Source: Hamadaea sp013361475 (GTDB lineage Bacteria; Actinomycetota; Actinomycetes; Mycobacteriales; Micromonosporaceae). Taken from it: DNA of 64,000 nucleotides. Position 1 is the stretch's first letter. Every line of letters begins with the position of its first letter. A program made the position numbers and the translations under genes. Below, piece after piece: positions 20,449-28,868 of the stretch. Location: assembly GCF_040654195.1 (NCBI RefSeq), contig NZ_JBFAHM010000006.1:459284-523283 (forward strand). Direction: 5' to 3'. The notes under the pieces were generated by a model. It was not told the origin of the DNA, did not search any database, and worked only from the letters and a program-made list of their open reading frames with translations.

Positions 20449-20481
20449 CACGGGTGGCCCGGAGCTCCTGGGTCACCCGTG
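20449..20481 (+). terminator. Terminator-like hairpin after the SulP-CA gene
   Basis: CACGGGTG / CACCCGTG stem with a GC-rich 17-base loop. No U tract. Confidence 0.6.
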
Positions 20482-20541
20482 TGATGTGACGTGGCTCTCC
20501 CGCTCCTGGCGGTTGGTTGAATCCTGAACAAAGCTGGACGC

Positions 20542-21156
20542 ATGACGACCTCCGCCGACATGTGGTTCGACCCCGTCTGCCCCTGGGCCTGGATGACCTC
20601 CCGCTGGCTGCTGGAGGTGGAACGCGTACGCGACGTGCGCGTCCGCTTCCACGTGATGAGCCTGTCGGTCCTCAACGAGGGCCGCGACCTGCCGCCGGAG
20701 TACCGGGGGCTGCTGGACGACGCGTGGGGTCCCGTCCGGGTGGCCATCGCCGTCGCGCAGCAGCACGGGGACGAGGCGGTGCGGACGTTCTACACCGAGA
20801 TCGGCACCCGCATCCACCTCGAGAAGCAGGAGCGCGGGCGCGACCTCTACGTCGCGTCGCTGGCCGCCTCCGGGCTGCCCGTCGAGCTGGCCGACGCGGC
20901 CGACGACCCCTCGTACGACGAGCCGCTGCGGGTCAGCCACCACGAGGGCATGGACCCGGTCGGCGACGACGTCGGCACTCCCGTCATCCACGTCCCCGGG
21001 CCGGACGGGCAGCTGATCGCGTTCTTCGGCCCCGTCGTCTCCCCGGCCCCGCAGGGCGAGGCGGCCGGGCGGCTCTGGGACGGCGTACTGCTCGTCGGGG
21101 GGACCGACGGCTTCTTCGAGCTGAAGCGGACGCGTACGCGCGATCCGATCTTCTAA
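20542..21156 (+). CDS. DsbA-fold oxidoreductase, mycothiol-dependent nitroreductase (Rv2466c)-like
   Basis: 204 residues, no signal peptide. The N-terminal 'MWFDPVCPWAWMTSRWLLEV' aligns with the active site of the Rv2466c family (DSBA-like thioredoxin domain). Only the first cysteine is kept: the motif is CPWA, not CPWC, so a monothiol mechanism using mycothiol is likely. Family members reduce nitro-compounds or act in oxidative-stress defence. It sits between SulP-CA and the BTAD regulator without an obvious operon link. Confidence 0.85.
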   Translation: MTTSADMWFDPVCPWAWMTSRWLLEVERVRDVRVRFHVMSLSVLNEGRDLPPEYRGLLDDAWGPVRVAIAVAQQHGDEAVRTFYTEIGTRIHLEKQERGRDLYVASLAASGLPVELADAADDPSYDEPLRVSHHEGMDPVGDDVGTPVIHVPGPDGQLIAFFGPVVSPAPQGEAAGRLWDGVLLVGGTDGFFELKRTRTRDPIF

Positions 21157-21174
21157 GGGAGCCGATCTTCGGCG

Positions 21175-21180
21175 TACCAT
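21175..21180 (+). promoter_or_regulatory. -10 element TACCAT of a leaderless BTAD regulator transcript
   Basis: TACCAT, six bases, then GTG 21187. No ribosome binding site is present. Confidence 0.5.
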
Positions 21181-21186
21181 CGCGAC

Positions 21187-24183
21187 GTGCTCGACGCAAC
21201 GATCTTGGGAACGCTGAAGATCTGCGTCGACGGCGAACCGGTCCGCCTGGCCCGGCGGCAACAGCGGCGCATGCTGGGCGCACTGCTCCTGACGCCCTCG
21301 GTGGAGATCCCGGCCGACCGGCTGGCCGGGATCCTCTGGGAGGAGGCCGAGCAGCCGCTCTCCCCGGCCGCGACGATGTCCACGTACGCCTCCCGCATCC
21401 GCCGGGATCTCGGTCCGGCCGGCCCCGTGCTCGGATCGGGGCCGGACGGCTACATCCTGCGGATCGAACCGTCCCAGGTGGACGCCAGCCGGTTCCTCGA
21501 CCAGGTACGCCAAGTGTCGGCAGTGGACGATCCGGAGATCCGGGCCGACCGGCTCCGCCAGGCGCTCGGGCTGTGGCACGGGCCGGTGCTCGCCGACGCC
21601 TTCGACGACCGCTTGCGCGACCGGCTCTGCCTGCACCTCGACAGCGCTCGCGCGGCCGCGTACGAGCTGCTCTTCGAAGCCGAACTGGCCCGCGGCCGGC
21701 ACGCGGAGGTGCTGGCCGACATCGTCTCCGCCAGTGACCTGTACCCGGATTCGGAGCGGCTGGTCCGGCACCGGATGGTGGCCCTGGCGGGCTGCGGGCA
21801 TCGAGCCGACGCGCTGCGGGTCTACCGCGAGACCCGGCAACGGCTGCGCGACGAGCTGGGCCTCGACCCGTCGGCCGACCTGGAGCGGCTGCACGAGCAG
21901 CTGCTGCGCGAACAGCCCGCCGACCGGCCGGTGCCCCGGCAGTCGGCGCCCCAGGCCGGGCGGCTCTACGGGCGCGGCGGCGTGCTCGGGGAGATCGACG
22001 CCTACCTGGATCGTCATCGGGCCGCCGACGATGTGACCGGCCCGGCCGGGATCCTACTGACTGGACCGCCGGGAGTCGGCAAGACCGCGGTGGCGCGCGC
22101 GGTCGCCGAGCGGCGGCGCGGCGCGTTTCCCGACGGCGTCCTCTACGCCCGCCTGACCGCCGCCGACGCCCGGCCGGTCGCGACGGAGACGGTGCTGCGC
22201 CAGTTCCTCCGGGATCTGGGCTGGCCGGCCGACCTGCCGATGAGCCGGGCCGAGCTGGCCGAGCGGTGGCGTACGGTCACCGCCGAGTCGGCGATCCTCC
22301 TCGTGCTGGACGACGTGGTCGGCGCTGAACAGGTACGCGACCTGCTGCCGGGTGGCCGCTGCGGTGCGGTGATCGCCACGAGCCGGGAGGACTTCGGACG
22401 GCACGACGGGTTGCGCGTGCTGGCGATGTCGCCGCTCGATCCGGCCGCCGCCGCCGAGATGCTGCGCGACCTGGTCGGCGAGGCGCGGCTGCCGGGCGAG
22501 ACGATCGACGACCTCGCCGCGGCCTGCGGACGGCTGCCACTGGCCTTGCTGACGACCGGGGCGGCGGTCGCCTCCCGTCCGCAGTGGACGGCCGAGGAGA
22601 TTCGCGCCCGGCTTGGCCCGCCCACGCCGTTCGCGCTCGGCGGCGCCTTGTCGCGCAGCGTCGACGGCCTGTCCGAGTCGGCCGCGCGCGTCCTGCGCCG
22701 GCTGGCCGAGCTTCAGTGGACCCGATATCCGGTGTGGCTCGCCCCGCTGCTCGCCCCGGACACCGGGCGTACGCCGGACGGCGCGTGGCGGGAGCTGGTC
22801 GCGGCGAACCTGCTCGACCCGGCTGGATTCGTCTGCGGGACACCGACCTACGAGATGCATCCGGCCGTCCGCCACTTCGTCCTCGACCGGGGTGACCACA
22901 CCGAGCTGACCGACGCGATCCTCACCGTCGTGTACGCCACGCTGACGTGGTCGGTCGCCGTCGCCGACGGCGCCCTCACCGCACGGCACTTCCCCACCCC
23001 GGTCGTGGCGGCGTACCCGCTCGCCGCCGACGAGCGGCAGGTGGCCGCCGATCCGGTCGCCTGGCTCGACGGGCACCTTCCGGCGATCCAGACCGGCCTG
23101 GTCCAGCTGGCCAGCCGAGGCCGGTACGCCGAAGCAGCCGACTTGGCGACGGTCGCCGTCAACTACGTGACGAGCTGCGGCGGACCGGACGATCTCCGGC
23201 TGCTCGCCGAGGCCGCTCAGGAGGCGGCGGCTCAGCCGGGGGTGCCCGCGGCGACCCGGGCCGCTGCGATGCTCGCGTACGCCGGGGCGCTGCGCGGCAA
23301 GGAACAGTATGCCGAGAGCATCCAGGCTGCCCGAGCCGCGCGCCGGATGTATCTCCGGCTCGGCGACCGGCATCGGGCCGCCCTGGCCGCCTCCACAGTG
23401 GGCAGTTGTGCCCGCGTACGCGGTGACCGGCGGACGGCGTTCGCCGCCGGAGCGGCCGCGGTCGCCGGGCTCGCCGCGCACGTCACCGGTCAGCACGGGT
23501 CGGTCTGGCTCGCGTTGGCCAACTCCGGACGGGAGTTCGGCGCCGACCCAGCCGCCGTACGCCAGCTGCTCGACGTGGCGGTCTCCGCCTTCCACCTCGG
23601 CGGCGACGTCGCCGGGCAGGCCAACGCGCTCGCCATCACCGCGGTGATGCTCCTGCACGAGGAGCGGGCCGACGAAGCCGTCAAGGTTCTCGAAGCGGCC
23701 CACGACCTGCTCGCCCCGGCGGGCGACCGGGTGAACCGGCCGTTCATCGCGATGTACCTGGCCGAGGCGCTGCTCGCCGCCGGCCACCCCGACCGGGCCT
23801 GCCGGTACGCCGTGACCGCCCGCCAGCACTTCAGCCGCATCGGGTTCCACATGGGACTGGCCCGGTGTCTCGGCGTGCTCGGGCAGGCCGAGCTGGCCCG
23901 CGACCGGCCCGACCTCGCCCTCCCCCAGCTCCGCCAGGCGCTCGACCACGCCGAGATCGCCGGGAACGCGCACACCATCGGCTGGACCCGGTTCCAGCTC
24001 GCCCGGGTGCTGCTCGCGGCCGGCTCGCCGGACGACGCCCGGACTGTCGGCGAGGAGGCGTTGGCGACCTTGCGGGCGATCTCCTCGTTCCGCGTCGCCC
24101 GCGTCGAGGACTGGCTCACCCATGCGGTGCCGGATCAACGTTCTCCGTCGAATCTTGCCCCAAGATTCGACCCGGAACCCTGA
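21187..24183 (+). CDS. BTAD/SARP-type regulator with NB-ARC ATPase and TPR domains (AfsR-like)
   Basis: 998 residues. N-terminal OmpR-type winged helix ('LARRQQRRMLGALLL', 'STYASRIRRDLG', about 1-90), BTAD domain (about 95-240), NB-ARC/AAA module from about 270 with Walker A 'GPPGVGKTA' and 'ILLVLDDV', then a long helical TPR-like C-terminal half. Such proteins activate specialised metabolism or stress genes when a signal is sensed. The GTG start appears leaderless. Odd feature: the last residues (SNLAPRFDPEP) are translated from a family A inverted repeat, which also supplies the stop; the same tail occurs on the LysR protein at 28814-29749. Confidence 0.9.
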   Translation: MLDATILGTLKICVDGEPVRLARRQQRRMLGALLLTPSVEIPADRLAGILWEEAEQPLSPAATMSTYASRIRRDLGPAGPVLGSGPDGYILRIEPSQVDASRFLDQVRQVSAVDDPEIRADRLRQALGLWHGPVLADAFDDRLRDRLCLHLDSARAAAYELLFEAELARGRHAEVLADIVSASDLYPDSERLVRHRMVALAGCGHRADALRVYRETRQRLRDELGLDPSADLERLHEQLLREQPADRPVPRQSAPQAGRLYGRGGVLGEIDAYLDRHRAADDVTGPAGILLTGPPGVGKTAVARAVAERRRGAFPDGVLYARLTAADARPVATETVLRQFLRDLGWPADLPMSRAELAERWRTVTAESAILLVLDDVVGAEQVRDLLPGGRCGAVIATSREDFGRHDGLRVLAMSPLDPAAAAEMLRDLVGEARLPGETIDDLAAACGRLPLALLTTGAAVASRPQWTAEEIRARLGPPTPFALGGALSRSVDGLSESAARVLRRLAELQWTRYPVWLAPLLAPDTGRTPDGAWRELVAANLLDPAGFVCGTPTYEMHPAVRHFVLDRGDHTELTDAILTVVYATLTWSVAVADGALTARHFPTPVVAAYPLAADERQVAADPVAWLDGHLPAIQTGLVQLASRGRYAEAADLATVAVNYVTSCGGPDDLRLLAEAAQEAAAQPGVPAATRAAAMLAYAGALRGKEQYAESIQAARAARRMYLRLGDRHRAALAASTVGSCARVRGDRRTAFAAGAAAVAGLAAHVTGQHGSVWLALANSGREFGADPAAVRQLLDVAVSAFHLGGDVAGQANALAITAVMLLHEERADEAVKVLEAAHDLLAPAGDRVNRPFIAMYLAEALLAAGHPDRACRYAVTARQHFSRIGFHMGLARCLGVLGQAELARDRPDLALPQLRQALDHAEIAGNAHTIGWTRFQLARVLLAAGSPDDARTVGEEALATLRAISSFRVARVEDWLTHAVPDQRSPSNLAPRFDPEP

Positions 24184-24187
24184 TCCA
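24132..24187. repeat. Family A inverted repeat, copy 2 (forms the 3' end of the BTAD gene)
   Basis: GGATCAACGTTC...CGAATCTTG / CAAGATTCG...GGAACCCTGATCC. The left arm is slightly diverged, the inner CGAATCTTG/CAAGATTCG stem is perfect. It lies between convergent genes, as expected for a terminator. Confidence 0.85.
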
Positions 24188-24221
24188 GCCCCTACGGCGG
24201 CGCGGTGGGCGGCGCGGCCGG

Positions 24222-24623
24222 TCAACCGGGCGTGGCGGGGCGATAGGCGCGGAGGACCCGGCCCAGTGCGGAGTCGTCGGGGACGAAGCCGAAGTGCCGC
24301 GAGTCCAGGCTGCGCGGATTGTCGCCGCGGACGAGGAAGTGCCCGGGCGGCACGGTCGAGCCCCACTGTTCGAGTCCAGGCGGGACCGGTTGCCCGGCGG
24401 TGGCGACGACCCGTTTGACCAGCCAGTCGACGTCGGGCGGCGCGGACGGCGGGCCACCCCGCGACGGCACCTCGAAGACGACGGGCACGCCGGTCCGGGG
24501 CCGCGAGCGGAGGACGAGCAGGCGGTCGCCGTCGGCGTACGTCGGCTCCATGCTGACGCCGCGCACGGTGAGCCACCGCAGTCGCGACCGGCCGAACAGG
24601 ACGATCAAGGCCAGCGGGATCAC
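24222..24623 (-). CDS. Miniature S26 family signal peptidase of the cysteine-rich peptide cassette
   Basis: 133 residues from the GTG at 24623, which overlaps the ABC gene's stop as GTGA (coupled translation). One N-terminal membrane segment, then catalytic Ser24 in 'GVSMEPTY' and Lys70 in 'WLVKRVVA', plus the 'GDNPRSLDSRHFGFV' box E of type I signal peptidases. It is far shorter than a housekeeping LepB, like other dedicated processing peptidases. As last gene of a four-gene run starting with a Cys-rich peptide that contains an AGA|C site, it probably removes the peptide's leader on the outer membrane face (inference). Confidence 0.88.
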   Translation of the reverse strand: MIPLALIVLFGRSRLRWLTVRGVSMEPTYADGDRLLVLRSRPRTGVPVVFEVPSRGGPPSAPPDVDWLVKRVVATAGQPVPPGLEQWGSTVPPGHFLVRGDNPRSLDSRHFGFVPDDSALGRVLRAYRPATPG

Positions 24624-26389
24624 GCCGGCTCCAGGTAGCCGGCCGCCTGCGCGGTGAACAGCTCCGCGTACCGGCCGCCCGCCGCGAGCAGCTCGTTGTG
24701 CGTACCGGCCTCCACGATCCGGCCCTCCGCGAGGATCACGATCTGATCGGCGTGGCGCAGGGTCCCGAGGCGGTGCGACACGAGCAGACTGGTACGCCCG
24801 AGGGCGTGCTCGCGTACGCGCCGTTGGAGGTCCTGCTCCGCGAGCGCGTCGAGCCCGGAGTTGGGCTCGTCGAGGATCAGCAGGTCGTGCGAGGTACGCA
24901 TCATCGACCGGGCGAGCGCGACCCGCTGCCATTGGCCGCCGGACAGGGAGACGCCCGGCTCGGCGTCGTCGTCGAAGAAGATCCGGCTCAGCATCGTCCC
25001 GGAGCCCTTCGGCAGGCCCGTCAGGATCGGAGTGGCTCCCGCCGCCTCAGCGGCAGCGGCCACGGCACGGGCGTCGTCCACTCGGGACGGATCGCCGATG
25101 CCGATGTTCTCCCCGGCGGTCAGCTCATACCGGACGAAGTCCTGGAAGGTCGCGCCGATGCGACGCCGTAGCTCCGCCGGGCGCAGCGTCCGGAGATCGG
25201 CGCCGTCCCAGTGGATGCTCCCCCGAGTCGGGTCGTACGCCCGGGTCAGCAGCTTGACCAGGGTGCTCTTGCCCGCGCCGTTGAGCCCGACGAGCGCCGT
25301 GGTCTGTCCGGCCGGGAGGAAGAGGTCGACTCCGCGGAGGACCCACGGGCTGTCGTCGGCGTACCGGAACCACACGTCGCGCAGTTCGACGCCGTGCCGC
25401 AGCGGCTCGACGGCGTGCTCGCCGACGGGCAGGTCCGGCGGGGCGGCCATGATCTCCCGGTAGTCGCCGAACAGCAGCATCGCCGCGCTCGTCTCGGCGT
25501 ACTGGTGCAGCAGGCCGGCGATCGCCCCCTGTACGCCGACGACCGCCGCCGTGAACAGGGTCAGGTCGCCGACGGTGAGCCGGTGGTCGAGGACACCCCG
25601 CACGGCGACGATGGTGCCCGCGACGGCGACCGCCGCGCTGAGCACGGCGACGCCGAGCGCGGCGCGGATCTGCGTACGCTGGGCCGCCCGGTGCAGCCGA
25701 GCGGTGGCGGTCAGCCCGTCGAGCAACCGCGACCGCAGAAGCCTGCCGGAGCCATACAGGCGGATCTCGCTCGCCGCCGAGGCCGTCGTGAGCAGCTCGG
25801 TCAGGAAGTACGCCCGCCGTGTGTGGACCGCCGAGTCGCCGGCCGCCCGGGCGGATCGCCGCGCGGCGTTCCGGTACGCGAGATACGCCGGGACGGCGGC
25901 GGCCACCACCACGGCGGCCATCGGGGGCCAGAGGGCCAGCAGCACTGAGGCGTACCCGATGATGGTGACGACGGCCTGGCCGCCCTCCACGAGCATCGCC
26001 GTGGCCGCGGCCGGGGCTTCCTGAGCGCCCTGCGCCGCGATCCGGAGCTTGTCCTGAAAGGACGGATCTTCGAACGGGCGGAGTCCTACGAACCGGTCCA
26101 CCCGCGCGTAGAGCGCGTCCTGGGTGCGCAGGGCGATCCGCTGCCGGGCGAGCACTCCGGCGTAGTCGCCCACCTGCCGCAGCGCGACCATCGCGACCGT
26201 CGCGACCGCCCCGGCGATCGCGAGCCCGATCGCGTGCCGCGCGGTCGTCCCGGCGACGAGCGCCTCGATGAGCAGCTTGGCCAGCCAGGCGACGACGACC
26301 GGCAGCAGCCCGGACAGCAGCGCGACCAGCCCGAGCACGGCGGTCGGACCGGCCGCGTGCCGCAGCGCCAGGCCGAGCGCGGCCTTCAT
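24620..26389 (-). CDS. ABC exporter (fused membrane and ATPase domains) of the cysteine-rich peptide cassette
   Basis: 589 residues. Six-helix ABC membrane domain (about 1-310), then an ATPase with Walker A 'GLNGAGKST', Q-loop 'FQDF', signature 'LSGGQ', Walker B 'LLILDEP' and H-loop 'SHR'. There is no C39 peptidase domain, so leader removal must be done by another enzyme, for which the coupled S26 peptidase is the natural candidate. It starts one base after the thioredoxin-like gene ends. Substrate is inferred from context: the small peptide two genes upstream. Confidence 0.92.
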   Translation of the reverse strand: MKAALGLALRHAAGPTAVLGLVALLSGLLPVVVAWLAKLLIEALVAGTTARHAIGLAIAGAVATVAMVALRQVGDYAGVLARQRIALRTQDALYARVDRFVGLRPFEDPSFQDKLRIAAQGAQEAPAAATAMLVEGGQAVVTIIGYASVLLALWPPMAAVVVAAAVPAYLAYRNAARRSARAAGDSAVHTRRAYFLTELLTTASAASEIRLYGSGRLLRSRLLDGLTATARLHRAAQRTQIRAALGVAVLSAAVAVAGTIVAVRGVLDHRLTVGDLTLFTAAVVGVQGAIAGLLHQYAETSAAMLLFGDYREIMAAPPDLPVGEHAVEPLRHGVELRDVWFRYADDSPWVLRGVDLFLPAGQTTALVGLNGAGKSTLVKLLTRAYDPTRGSIHWDGADLRTLRPAELRRRIGATFQDFVRYELTAGENIGIGDPSRVDDARAVAAAAEAAGATPILTGLPKGSGTMLSRIFFDDDAEPGVSLSGGQWQRVALARSMMRTSHDLLILDEPNSGLDALAEQDLQRRVREHALGRTSLLVSHRLGTLRHADQIVILAEGRIVEAGTHNELLAAGGRYAELFTAQAAGYLEPA

Positions 26390-26390
26390 G

Positions 26391-26912
26391 TCAGGCCGCG
26401 ACCAGAGAGGGGGCGACCGCGTCGACCGAGCGACCGGCCGCGGCGATGACGCCGCCGGAGATCCGCAGGACGGTCGGGAAGCTCGAGACGCCGCCGAACG
26501 CCGCGGTGACCGCGCCGCCTTCGTCGACGACGGCGACGCGACCGGCGACCGCGCCGACTTTCCGGGCGAGTTCCTGGGTGACCTCGTCGGCGGGGTTTCC
26601 GGCGACGAAGGCGGTCAGCGCGCCGGACGGGTGCTCGGCGAGCGCGGCGATGAGGTCGGCGCACGGGCCGCAGCCCGGCATGACGAACAGGACGGTTCCG
26701 TCCTCCACATCAGACTCACTGAGCGTGGTGGCGGTCAGGTCGGCCGCCTGGAAGCCGGCGACCGTCAGGCCCACCTCGGGCAGCGTGGCCGCCGGCCCGT
26801 TCAGGCGCTCCTCGATCGTGCGCAACCGCCGCACGACGGCGGCGAGCATGAGGAGGCAGACGGCGGTGAGGGCGGCGAGAACGACGACGGCGGCGGTCAG
26901 CACGGCGGTCAT
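26391..26912 (-). CDS. Membrane-anchored thioredoxin-like protein (CGPC), MauD/TlpA-like
   Basis: 173 residues. One N-terminal membrane helix (about 3-27), then a thioredoxin-like domain facing outside with C81-G-P-C84 ('VMPGCGPCADL') and a cis-Pro motif 'SSFPTVLRI'. MauD-type proteins help form disulfides in exported, cysteine-rich partners. The ATG has GGAGGT upstream. It follows the peptide gene across an attenuator-like hairpin and precedes the ABC gene by one base, so it most likely folds the peptide by making its disulfides. Confidence 0.88.
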   Translation of the reverse strand: MTAVLTAAVVVLAALTAVCLLMLAAVVRRLRTIEERLNGPAATLPEVGLTVAGFQAADLTATTLSESDVEDGTVLFVMPGCGPCADLIAALAEHPSGALTAFVAGNPADEVTQELARKVGAVAGRVAVVDEGGAVTAAFGGVSSFPTVLRISGGVIAAAGRSVDAVAPSLVAA

Positions 26913-26940
26913 GGGGTTACCTCCACGGGGGTACGCGGGA

Positions 26941-26968
26941 GGTGGGGCCGCCCTACCACGGCCCCACC
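26941..26968 (-). terminator. Attenuator-like hairpin between peptide gene and its processing genes
   Basis: GGTGGGGCCG / CGGCCCCACC, 10-bp perfect stem with 8-base loop, between the peptide stop and the thioredoxin-like gene. Partial termination here would give more peptide mRNA than enzyme mRNA. Confidence 0.7.
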
Positions 26969-26978
26969 GGTGTGGCTG

Positions 26979-27203
26979 TCAGCAGGTGCCGCGCTTGCGG
27001 ACGTAGCAGCTCGTGTTGGCGCACGAGCCGGTGCAGCTGATGGTGCCGCTGCAGTAGGTCTGCCACCAGTAGCCACCCGAGCAGTGGCCGTCGCTCTTGT
27101 AGTAGCTGCAGGAGTTGCCCTGCTCCGGTACGCACGCGCCGGCGGTGCCGGTGCCGAGGGCCCGGCCGAGCAGACGGTCGCCCCACTTGCTGATGGTCTT
27201 CAT
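26979..27203 (-). CDS. Small cysteine-rich peptide precursor (74 residues, 8 Cys)
   Basis: Strong GAAGGAGG five bases before the ATG. The first 23 residues (MKTISKWGDRLLGRALG...) are basic and amphipathic, not a normal hydrophobic signal peptide, and end in A-G-A, a signal-peptidase-like AxA site. The rest is 51 residues with cysteines at 24, 32, 41, 51, 57, 61, 66 and 74, and is rich in Gly, Ser, Thr and aromatics ('GGYWWQTYC'). Eight cysteines allow four disulfides. It heads a run with a CGPC thioredoxin-like protein, an ABC exporter and an S26 peptidase. I know no characterised homologue; a remote likeness to the small cysteine-rich MauD-partner proteins (methylamine dehydrogenase light chain) is possible. 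Likely an exported, disulfide-locked peptide: bacteriocin, signal or structural. Confidence 0.85.
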   Translation of the reverse strand: MKTISKWGDRLLGRALGTGTAGACVPEQGNSCSYYKSDGHCSGGYWWQTYCSGTISCTGSCANTSCYVRKRGTC

Positions 27204-27286
27204 CGCGCCTCCTTCAGGCTTTGCGGTGAACTGCCATCAGCCTGGCGGGTGATCCTTTCCATCCGACTTCCATCGACTGTCCACTG

Positions 27287-28030
27287 TCACACCGAGAGCG
27301 CGGCCCCCACGATCCCGGCGTCGTTGAGCAGCTCGGCTGCGACGATCTCGGTCCGGAGTTTGATGCGGGGCAGGAACTTGTCCGCCTTCTTGCTGACGCC
27401 GCCGCCGACGACGATCAGATCCGGCCACAACAGCCGCTCGACCAGGTCCAGGTACGCCTGCAGCCGCTTGCTGTACTCGCCCCAGGAGAGGTCGTCCTCC
27501 TCGCGTACCGAGGCGGCGGCCCAGTCCTCGGCGTCGCCGTGGTGCAGCGGAAGGTGGCCGAGTTCGGTGTTGGGCACGAGCACCCCGTCGACGAACAGCG
27601 CGCTGCCGATGCCGGTCCCCAAGGTGAGCATGAGGACCACGCCCTTCCGGTCGCGCCCCCGGCCGAAGCGCATCTCGGCGATGCCGGCCGCGTCGGCGTC
27701 GTTGAGCACCGTCACGGTCCGCCCGGTCGCCTGCTGGAAGAGCTCGACGGCGTTGGTGCCGATCCACTTCTCGTGGATGTTGGCGGCGGTCATCGCGATG
27801 CCCTGCCGGACGACGGCGGGCAGGGTGATGCCGACCGGACCGGCCACCCCGAGCTGGCCGAGAACCTGCACGACGACCTCGGCCACCGCGTCCGGGGTCG
27901 CCTTCTCCGGCGTCGGGAGGCGTACGCGGTCGGCGGCGAAGTGCCCGGCGGCGAGGTCGACGGGCGCGCCTTTGATGCCTGATCCCCCGATGTCGATGCC
28001 GAGGGCCTGACCTGTCCGGTTCTCAGTCAC
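27287..28030 (-). CDS. ppgK: Polyphosphate glucokinase (ROK family)
   Basis: 247 residues from the GTG at 28030. ROK fold with 'GIDIGGSGIKGAPVDL', 'LNDADAAGIAEM', 'LGTGIGSALFVDG', and the 'DDLSWGEYSKRLQ' region typical of strictly polyphosphate- or ATP-dependent PpgK. It phosphorylates glucose in the cytoplasm, which would serve the glucose made by the beta-glucan enzymes. No ribosome binding site at a fitting distance; CATGAT lies seven bases before the GTG, so the message may be leaderless. The frame runs on to 28111 but the added residues look non-coding. Confidence 0.9.
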   Translation of the reverse strand: MTENRTGQALGIDIGGSGIKGAPVDLAAGHFAADRVRLPTPEKATPDAVAEVVVQVLGQLGVAGPVGITLPAVVRQGIAMTAANIHEKWIGTNAVELFQQATGRTVTVLNDADAAGIAEMRFGRGRDRKGVVLMLTLGTGIGSALFVDGVLVPNTELGHLPLHHGDAEDWAAASVREEDDLSWGEYSKRLQAYLDLVERLLWPDLIVVGGGVSKKADKFLPRIKLRTEIVAAELLNDAGIVGAALSV

Positions 28031-28107
28031 CACTCCATCATGGCGCGATCTCGGGCAGGCGTGGGGAAAATCCGCCAGGGCACGATCTCGGGCAGTCCTG
28101 GAAACGG

Positions 28108-28773
28108 TCAAGCGCGGGCGAGCGCCGCCTCGATGACGGGGATCGGCGCGGGAGTGCCCGCCGGGTCGCTGATCGGACCATAGGGCAGCCCGTACGCGGG
28201 CGTGCCGACCTGGAAGCGCCGGCCGCCCTCGCCGAGCGGACCGGCGTCCACGGCGTCGTAGCCCAGCTCGGCGAGGAAGTCGCTCACCACCTGTTTGGCG
28301 AGACCGTCGTCCCCGGCGATCGGCAGCGCCGTCCGATCAGGCGCCCCGATTGGGCGTGGCAACGACAACAGATGCCGATAGTTGATGTTGTTGAACACCT
28401 TGACGACCTTCGCCCGCCCGAGATGGCGCTGCAACAGTTCGCTGCTGGTGGTCGAGCCGTCGTCGAGTGCCGCGATGTCACCGTCGCGCTGCGGGTAGTA
28501 GTTGTTGGTGTCCATCACGGGCTTGTCGGCCAGCGGCTCGACCGGCACCGTGGCGTACGCCCGCAGCGGGATGCTGACCAGCACGAGTTCGCCCTGATCG
28601 GCTGCCTCGTCAACGGTTCCGGCCGAGGCGAGCGGGCCGAGGTCGGCGACCAGGTCGGCCAGCGTGTCCGGTCCGCGCGAGTTACTCAGGACGACTTCGT
28701 GTCCGGCGGTGACGGCGAGCCGGGCGACCGTGCTGCCGATGTTGCCACTGCCGATGAGTCCGATGATGGCCAC
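28108..28773 (-). CDS. NADPH-dependent F420 reductase-like / NAD(P)-binding oxidoreductase
   Basis: 221 residues from the GTG at 28773. It opens with 'AIIGLIGSGNIGSTVARLAV' (Rossmann GxGxxG), then 'SNSRGPDTLADLV', 'VLVSIPLRAYATVP', 'KVVKVFNNINYRHL': pattern of the NADP oxidoreductase coenzyme F420-dependent family. TACCGT lies seven bases before the GTG, consistent with a leaderless message. The true cofactor (F420 or another acceptor) cannot be told. The upstream part of the open frame reads through a family A repeat (28808-28868) and is not part of the gene. Confidence 0.85.
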   Translation of the reverse strand: MAIIGLIGSGNIGSTVARLAVTAGHEVVLSNSRGPDTLADLVADLGPLASAGTVDEAADQGELVLVSIPLRAYATVPVEPLADKPVMDTNNYYPQRDGDIAALDDGSTTSSELLQRHLGRAKVVKVFNNINYRHLLSLPRPIGAPDRTALPIAGDDGLAKQVVSDFLAELGYDAVDAGPLGEGGRRFQVGTPAYGLPYGPISDPAGTPAPIPVIEAALARA

Positions 28774-28807
28774 GTTGGTTACGGTATCGCCGGATTCCTG
28801 CCACCGT

Positions 28808-28868
28808 GCTGGATCAGGGTTCTGGGTCGAATCTTGGGGCAAGATTCGGCCGTGAACCCTGATCCAGC
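28808..28868. repeat. Family A inverted repeat, copy 3 (forms the 3' end of the LysR gene)
   Basis: 61 bp. Arms GCTGGATCAGGGTTC / GAACCCTGATCCAGC with inner CGAATCTTG/CAAGATTCG; nearly identical to copy 4. The minus-strand LysR gene ends inside it. Confidence 0.9.

Noticed and set aside
22054..24576. 840-codon minus-strand frame across the BTAD gene
   Set aside because: Shadow of a regulator with BTAD and Walker motifs on the plus strand; no protein-like features.
24222..24932. 236-residue version of the S26 peptidase
   Set aside because: The added N-terminal part is the wrong-frame reading of the ABC gene's end. The GTG at 24623 gives a normal one-helix start with GTGA coupling.
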